DNA from: Pempheris klunzingeri
Taxonomy: Eukaryota; Chordata; Actinopteri; Acropomatiformes; Pempheridae
Assembly (NCBI RefSeq): GCF_042242105.1
Contig: NC_092016.1
Coordinates: forward strand, 27,718,501 to 27,782,500
Direction of reading: 5' to 3'
DNA length: 64,000 bases
The notes beneath the pieces are model-generated. The model saw nothing but the letters and a program-made list of their open reading frames with translations. It searched no databases and was not told the DNA's origin. Positions 53,501 through 62,200 of this stretch are shown in pieces. The position numbers were made by a program, and so were the translations under genes. How positions within the stretch are numbered: position 1 is the stretch's first letter; each line of letters opens with the position of its first letter.

Positions 53501-56131
53501 TGCCAATACTTATATCAATGTTTGGGCGTTTAAAATTCTGACAACTGTATATCAGCTGAAGATGTATAAGAATTGTGACCAAAAAAATCCATAACATTTT
53601 ACAGTTGAAAAATCTACCTGGCAGTACTAAATCACCAAAATAGGAAGTGGTTAACAAATGGACTCTAAATGGTCAAATCAGCACCGAACTTCACGTTTGA
53701 TATGAGTTTAGCCCTGAAAACGTCTACATTTCAATATTCAATTATTAGCATAGTGCCACCTACAGGCAACAGGAAATTACACATTTTATGCTATGGTGTC
53801 GCCGATTTAGGTTGACCATATCCACCTCAGAAATCGTCAGAAAAGCCTCAAGACTTTGATTATTCTTCACAGTGGAAATTGTGAATTTTTGTCGAAGGCG
53901 TCGGTGTGGCGAATTTCAACTGTTGTAACTTGACTACATGGTCAGATCAAATTTCACATGTTTGATGGCAGTCCAGATCTGAAGAAATCTACCGGCCAAG
54001 TTTGAAATTTTTACGCATTTTTGGCCATTTACAGGGGTCGTAAAGGAACAAACTAGTCAGAGGGGTTTAATCAGACCTTAATGATGAGAAGTTGTTGAAG
54101 TCCTTTACAAAACACAAACGGCATGGCCGTGGCAAGGCATCGACTTTTCATGTTTCGTACATTGTCCCATCTCCCCAAATTTCAGATTTCAGATTCTCTG
54201 TAGCACCCTTTTAGTTTTTAAACACCTGCTCTGTATTGTAAAAACAAACCGTGGGTTTAGGTTCAAGAAACCTTCAGCTCCAGTTTGTATAATTGACTGC
54301 ACCCCCTCCCACCAGACAAGGTTATGCTTATCCTGAAGGCACTTCAGGCTGATTCATTAAACCTACAAAGGTCTGCAAACACTGGATTACATTACTTTCT
54401 TTTTTACTCAGTGGGCCTTCTTCCCTCAAAGGAAACACCCTGGTGTGATTACATATTAAGAGCTAATGCCTAGCTCCACCCTTCACCAGACAGCCACTGA
54501 CATAGAGATACGACTTTGAAGCATTCATTCAAAGTTTTGTAATACAGGACAGTTTTATTCACTGTGGGAATATCCGCTGATGATGTTCATTTCCTTCAAC
54601 AAATATTTGGAGACCGACTTTAAGATAAACACTTGAATCTTGCTATCTTTTTTTTTTTTCTTAATAAACATAAACCGATCTACTGGGGAAATACCTACAT
54701 GTTGATTGTAAATGTCGAAACTGGATTACTGAAATACGATTCACTGTAAATTAGCTCCTGTATGTGTCTGTAATGTGTCACGTCAGGAGGTTATTACTGT
54801 TAATCCTTTGCACTAGGGTTGAGTGATATGGGGATTCATAACTAAAGATTATAGGAGGTGAAACTGTCAATTAATTGATAGAAAATTATTCAGCAAATTT
54901 GTCACATTTTTAAGCAAAAATGCCAAAAAAAAATACTAGTTCTAGCTTTTCAAATGTGAATAGTTGGTGTTTTGTGTTGTGCTGTGTTAAAGAAAAAAAG
55001 AAGGGCATAAAAAACATTTAGGAAATTGAAAAAATAATTGTTTGTTCACAAAAAAGCACTTTAGCCTCTGTTTCTGGAAGGGGTTTCGTTCTGTATTGTC
55101 TGACCTTAAGCTAACCTCTGTATGCTGTAAAGTTTGTCTTAAGTCATTGATGTATGCAGAAGAGGTACGTGGCTCTGTGAGTTACATGAGACAGGGACAG
55201 TCCTAAAAATGTAGGTTACATTAGCAGAATCATTTTATGATTTTATTTTTATCTTTAATTTACTCTTATCACCTGCTAGATTTACATTTATTATTGTTAT
55301 ATTATTCCACTATCATGAAAACTATTCCCATGGTTTGATGCGTTAAGAAAAATGCAAAAAATGTTGATAATTTATCAAGAGAAGAGGAATGAGCACTGGA
55401 AAATGAGTTAGAAAAAGGATTCTTGTATTTTATTAAGTTCTTGGCTGTACCGCAGCAGAGTCAGCCCATAAATGTGACAGTCTGTCCCTGGCTGAACACA
55501 GTTATTTTATTGGTCATTGGAGTGTTTGAGGTTCCCTATTGGCCGTTATCGTATTGTATTTGTGATAACAGGACAATGGAGATGGGATTGAACATGTTGG
55601 TGCCCTACTTTTTTTTCCCTTTGGATTACCCTCAAAGTGAAGAATTTTCAGGATTTGGATGCATTTAGTAATATTAATAAGTATATGAATAAAACTATAT
55701 AAACTAAACTCAGTCTTAATCACCAGTGTCTGCATGAAGTTAAAGAGTGCTGGCAACTGTGAACGTGTAACTGACAGAGCAACTGAGGGCGAGTTGTCCA
55801 AAATCATTGATACTTACTTGAAAGAGGCTAATCTGAACTGGAAGGACTGTGTGGGGACCTGGACAGATGGGGCTCAGGCAATGGCTGGGAAACGAGGGGG
55901 CTGCAAGCGCGATGCCCCTGACATGCAGTGGACGCACTGCATGAGAGAGGCGCATGCCTGTAAACAGTTGAGTGCCGAACTGAACAATGTAATGACAGAC
56001 GTCATTGCCACAGTAAACTACATTACAACAAGACCCATGAAAGCCTGGATTTTTTGCCGTACTGTGTGAGGAAATGGGATCCGATCACACAGCTGTTTTG
56101 TTCCACAGCGAGTCCCAGTGGCTGTCACATG

Positions 56132-56209
<78 letters not shown>

Positions 56210-59200
56210 GGGGTCGCTGCAAAAAAAAGTTTGGGAACCACAGGCTTAACCATTTAATGTGATATGCTACCTCAGTACATTTCAAAAAGGTTTCTTTGAA
56301 TTGTTTGGAGTGGGGTTATATGAGTTACTTATCCATAGTCAGTGTATTACCTACAACAGATGGCAGTCAGCATGCCATTAGTTTGGAGAAGCTGGCAGGA
56401 TTAGCCAAAATTTCTCAGTTCTAAACCAATGGATGACATTTACCACAGTTTCTCTACTGTTTGTACTCCATCTGCCCAGTCTGTTTGAATCCTGGAAGGT
56501 CTCCCTGCAATCTTAACTGCCGTAGGAGTAGATATGATTACCTGGAATGGTCCAAGCCAGCGTTCCTCCCTCCACATACGTCTCTGAATATTCTTAACAA
56601 AAATCCAGTCCCCAGGTTTTAGTTGTGGTTTTGGCTGGTCCTCTTTTCCTGGAGATACAACATGGAGACGGAGAGTTTGAATGTTTTCTTTTGTTTGCAA
56701 AGTTTGGAGCATGGAATACAGAATTAACTTTGGAACACACCCCTCCTGTCGACACGTAACATATAAGAATATTTCCTTACATGTAGATCAAAAGCCCATG
56801 GAGTGTTAGAGCGAAAAACCTGTCTGGCAGAACAATCAATCTTTCTGGATAGGAAAATTCTCTTACGGTCCCGCTGCCCCGGCGACCGCACTATGGCACT
56901 CCCAGAGGGTCACAATAATGTCAAAAATTAACTGCACACAAACAGTACACAATGAGAATAATAGCTGTTGTCTACTCTGGAAACTTTGAGTGTGGGAACA
57001 TCTACAGAATGCAGGATAGTTTTGGAATAATTAAGAGGGGTGGGATTGTTATTTAGACAGGAGCGCGTAGCTCCAGAGTCGCAAAGAAACTCTACGTCAT
57101 TGCCTGCTACAGTCAAAGTGATCAGAGTTTGACTGCAGCATGCATTGAATACCTCCAGTGGTGGTTCAGGGTCATGTCTTTGTCGTCTGTGAGTCATTGC
57201 TTCCTCCAACAGTCTAGTCTGTTCATCCAGGGTCGCCTGATCTGTTGGGGAAATGTCACTAACGGCTAGTCATGTTGACTTATATTGATTTGGATAGAAA
57301 ACTTTTAGGACGGTACTGCGTCCACGGAAAGGTAGAGGACCATAGATCATATTTCCATGTCTCTGCTCTTGCCTTTTAAGGGGACAGTCTCTAGCAAAAT
57401 GTCCAGGCTGACCACAGTCATAACACACCTCTTCCTGTCTTACATTCTGTTGACCATAATTGTCACCTGCCTGATCCCATCTACGTAGTCCTCCACTACC
57501 TCTTCCTCGGCCTCTGCCTCTACCTCTGTCTCCCTGGCTGTGATAAGGCCCTCTCTGTTCAGGACCACGGTAAAAGAGTTCTTCAGAGCCCAGGAAAACC
57601 TGAATAGGCTGCTGTTTTGTCTTTTTTTCCTTTGCCTTTTGTTGTTGACCATGAACACGGATTGCATGACGCAAATGATTGCAGAAAACATCCTCTTCAC
57701 ACGTGGGGAGTTCAATGCATGTGGTTTCAATGGTTTGTCTCACTTGTGGGTGTACTGTATTCATGATAGCATTTTTGTAGAGCTGCAGTCTGGCAGGGTT
57801 ACCTGCAGCCAGACCACTGTTGTGTGCGAAAGATTGATTAAATCTGTGTTCGTCTGATTTCATTTTAAAGTCAGTGATCGCACCCCAATCTTGTTTGGGT
57901 GTGAATGTCTGTCTACAGCGGGTGAGGAAGTCAGCCCACTGTTGTCTGAACTCATTAGTTTCTCGTGCTAGGGGGTCGTCATTAGGGTCTCTATCAGTCA
58001 GTGGTCCCTGCACTCGGTGAAGCTGTCCACCGAATGCACGGCGACAGATCCTAAGAATTTCAGTGGGAGTCAGAGTCATTGAGGCACGTAGTCCCTCCAT
58101 TTCCCCGATCCATCCCTCAACATCTTTTCTGCTGTTGTTGTGCATCTGTTCTCTTTTTAACATCCATAGAAGCAGTGGAAGCCCACATCATGGCACACTG
58201 AACTTCAGGATGAGCACCACCTTTCTTCTTATGCTTATCTTTCAATTTAATGAGAAGCGCATCGCATTTAGGTTTATCCAATGTTCCATCGAATGGAGTG
58301 TTAGGATCTTTTATCCATGGTTTATAATATTTACAGGCTTGCGCACCGTATTCACTTTCCATACGGTTACGGTCATGATCCTGTTTCAATTTTAGTATAT
58401 GTGTTACATGTGTTCCAATTTGGATTTTTTTTTTTTTTTTTACTCTGGTTTCTTATTCTTTCCCGTTTGAGTTCCCCATTACAACTGTCCCATGTTGAGT
58501 TCACTGGCACGAGAGAAGAGGAGGTTATTGATCTGGCCTTCTACACCGCAGACACGGTGCAAGATCAATTTTACGGATTGAAACCAACCCCAGGCAACAG
58601 CCGTCAGCCCTCTTCTCACCAGTATAGAAGTCAACACAAGATAAAACAACAAACTGTAATTCCGATACCACCTATTGTGGCTTCAAACCTCAAGGAATTA
58701 CCACATTTACTCTCACATTTACTCACAAATGTATGTATGTGTGCAGGCCTTTGTTGTATTCTTAGAACACAAATCTCAAATTAGGAGGTTATTCCCCTGT
58801 CCAACTTGAGAGGTTGGAGTACCTGTTAGGAATCAACACAATTATTAGGAGGCTATTCCCCTGTCCAACTTGAGAGGTTGGAGTCCCTGTTAGGAATCAA
58901 CACAATTATTAGGAGGTTATTCCCCTGTCCAACTTGAGAGGTTGGAGTACCTGTTAGGAATCAACACAATTCACCCGGTAAATTCTCCTAAAATTCTCCT
59001 AATCAGCGTATTCCTGTCCCGGCGTCACTGCGTCTGCCGGACTCACAAACTATTTTATGGGACTCAAACCCTTCTAGGAATTTCAACCTATCTTGCGTAA
59101 CTGCAGTATCAAATCTTCCATGTGCTGTGTCTTTATGTGTCTCTGTACTCACCATCGAAGTGGATGTGCGTCACCGGGCACCCTCAGAGAGCCCTGTCAG

Positions 59201-62200
59201 CCATCGTGGTCCCAGAAAAGGATGACCAATACAGACCGTAGTCTGACCGTGCACAGATTTTGTCCTCTCAGGCTTCCAGGGCTTCCTCAGGCGTCCAGAT
59301 ATTGCACATCCGGCTCGAAGGACCAATTATGTCAGGAAATTATTTCTATAAGACAAGAACTGTATTTTCGCTGTTAGCTCGTACCGCAAAATTTCCCAAC
59401 ACACAAGATAAACTCTCAGAGACAGAGATCTCAGTTCAAAGTTTTACTTGCAACAAGCAAGGAGTACAGGCAAAGATCTACATCTGCACTGAGCAGTCTC
59501 AGTGTCTTTCAAGCATATATGTAACATGTATAAGCAAAGTTCCTCCTCTCAGCAGTCCTCCGCCGCACCCCGCTCCCTCTCCTCCTTGCAGGGGCGGTTG
59601 GTGAGAAATGCAGGTGCACTGACTTCTCACTGTTCAAGGCCTTCTCAAACTCTTCTTTATCTCAAGAATCCAAGCACAGTCTGATACATCATACACCAAC
59701 ACACATCTCTTTGGTCTGTATAAAGGTCACAGCAACTATCACACAGTCCTGCATCAGGCTAAAACTTAATGATAATAAAGCATAAATGTATTAACATAAA
59801 AATGTATTAACATAAGCGTGCCTGCACATTTTCTATTTCCTAACACCAAGGTTCAGGGAATATTGATTTGAAGGTGTGAGGAAAATGTCTACAGTAGTTT
59901 TTCGAGTCATACTCGTGTTACATGTTGCAAGCTCAAATTCTGATACTTTTTCCAGTTCATATCATAGTTCATTCCAATCATAGAATTACTTGTTCCAGGT
60001 CTAAAGATGTTAAAAACTTCAATTCAATTCAAGGGTTTATTAGATGTTGATCATGTATTTTAATCTTCTCAGCAGGCCGATGGAGCCTCCATCAAAGAAG
60101 GATGTTGTTCCAGTCATGAGGCGACCAGATGAGTGGAAGGACCCATGGCGTCGGTCCAAATCCCCTCGTAGACGCCCTGGGCTGGGGTCACCACCACGAG
60201 GTCGCCGACGACATCGACCTTCAGGCTCCTCTGTCTCTCTGTCCAACTCCTCTAGGTAGGAGCCTCCTTCAAATCAGCAAATCCACTGTAATCAGTGGGG
60301 AGAGAATTTTTCATTCTTTGATCCCCGGCTGCTCTAAGTCAGCATGTTGAACCCCTTAGCTTCAGTGTGTGGAAGAATAGTCTCCTCCAACTTAAATTCC
60401 TCCTGTATGAATGATGTGTGAATGGTTGAATGAGGATGTGATGGAAAAGCGCGTGTCCAGTTTTCCACTGGGCACTTGAACAGCTCTTTTCTCAGCTTCC
60501 ATCTCTGAAGTGACTTATGCATATATGACGTATTTTGTTTTTATTGAAATATAAACAAAATACGTCAAGCTGATCGCAGCCAGAAGAAGCTGTCTAATAA
60601 TCTTGTGCTGTGTGTGTGTTTATGTGTTGCAGATCTTCGTCTCGCTCTTCATCCTACACAGGCTCCGGGTCGTCTCGCTCACGCAGCCGCTCTTCCTCGT
60701 TCAGCTCCTACTCCAGCCACTCTTCCCAGCGCAGCTCCTTCAGTGGAAGCCGTTCAAGGTACACAAGAGTGTGAGTTGTGTGTGTACGTGTATCCCTTTG
60801 TGTGTCTCACTCGAGCTAGCGGTTTGATTAAATGGTATAAGTACTTTCTTGGCATTAGATCATAAAAAAAATTCAGTATAATTTACATTTCTGAAGCATC
60901 AATTCCAGCAGTATGACAATATAATCATGTCATACTCAGGAGCTGTGTTTTGACGTTTGGCAAATAAACCTATTGTTGTTGCTGCGAGTTTGATGAGAAG
61001 ATCAATACTGCTGTCAGCCTAAATTTTAACCATAGCCTGTTAGCAGTTAGCTCAGCAGAAAGAGGGAAATAGCTAACATGTAAAGGTATCAGGAATCTCA
61101 TTGTTTAATCTATACAAAAAGAGAACTGTAAAAAAACAACAATGTGCTGGATTTTTGTCTTCACTGTGAAGTAAGCGGGTAACCATGTGAGACTCCAAGA
61201 CGTTGCTGCTCCTGGCAAGTAATCGATAACAGAATCATTTTCACAAATTAAATAATTAGTCAATGGTATTAGTCAAGTAGATGGTAAATGGATTCCATAA
61301 AACTCCCAGATTCCTCACAGTGGAGATGGAGGCCAGAGTAATGCTGTCCAGAGTAGCTATATTGTTAGAAAATGTGTCTCTAAGGTGTTATGGCACGCTT
61401 GGAGTTTAGTAAACTGATTTGATTCATCTGGCTTTATTGATAAGTATAATTGAGTATCATCTGCATAACAGTGGAAATTAATGGAGTGCTTCCTGATATG
61501 TCAGAGTACTAGACTACCTCTGATCAGAACTTTTGTAGTTTGGGCAAAACCAAAGCGCCTTACACATAAAGGAGATACTGATGGATAAATTCAGTGTAGG
61601 TTTGTAGATTTAATTTAGATTTAAAAATTAGCTGCTTTCCCAGTAAAATACCAATTCCAATAAAACAGTGCATAGGTTACATATATGTGGTTATAGGAGA
61701 ATGCTTGAAATGTTTCTGAAGGAGCAAATTGTTTTTATTTGACACCCAAGTTTTAGAGGACTTTTATTAGAGAGAAATAGTAACACACAGGCATATCTTA
61801 CTCACTAGCCACTAGAGTTGGGCCAGTGGATGATGCCAACTAATAGTATGCCTACCTAGACACATTGATACTCCAGCTACACTATGTATTATGTAAACAT
61901 TAGGATGTGCAAGTAATGTTCACATCAGCTCACAGGAAAGAAAAACAACATCAACCACAGATGTATGTGTGTAAATGCTACTCGGGAGTTTGCCCAGCAA
62001 TGCTCCAACCTGCTGATTAAATTAATAGATAAGCAAGTATTATTATTACGGCCCTCATAGGATCATTTTCGGCCACTGCAGGCACTGAAAAAGCTCTAAA
62101 TACCCACTGTACACTACCTGCTCAGCAGACAGCGGCAGAAAGACATGTTTAGCAAGTAGCTGCTTTACACTGATCATTTTAGCAGCAAAAAATATTTTTC

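Larger units (their letters stand above)
56437..59845 (-). mobile_element. Endogenous retrovirus, 5' LTR-gag-pro plus integrase end, internally deleted
   Basis: Minus-strand order: 5' LTR (59845-59330), primer-binding site, leader with three tandem repeats, gag, protease, then directly the C-terminal part of integrase (56712-56440). Reverse transcriptase, RNase H, most of integrase, env and the 3' LTR are missing. I see no second copy of the LTR start TGTTAGGAAATAG to the left. The zinc knuckle, protease DSGA motif and the integrase LKPGDW...RWLGPFQV region point to a class I (gamma/epsilon-like) retrovirus rather than Gypsy, by recall. It lies antisense in the zc3h18 intron between exons 8 and 9. 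Frameshifts and deletions mean it cannot be functional. Confidence 0.82.

Noticed and set aside
58317-58784. 155-aa plus-strand frame
   Set aside because: Antisense to the retroviral gag leader; ends in the hydrophobic translation of a poly-T run.
58783-58971. CRISPR-like array (three regular repeats)
   Set aside because: The units are contiguous tandem repeats without spacers, in a eukaryotic retroviral leader.
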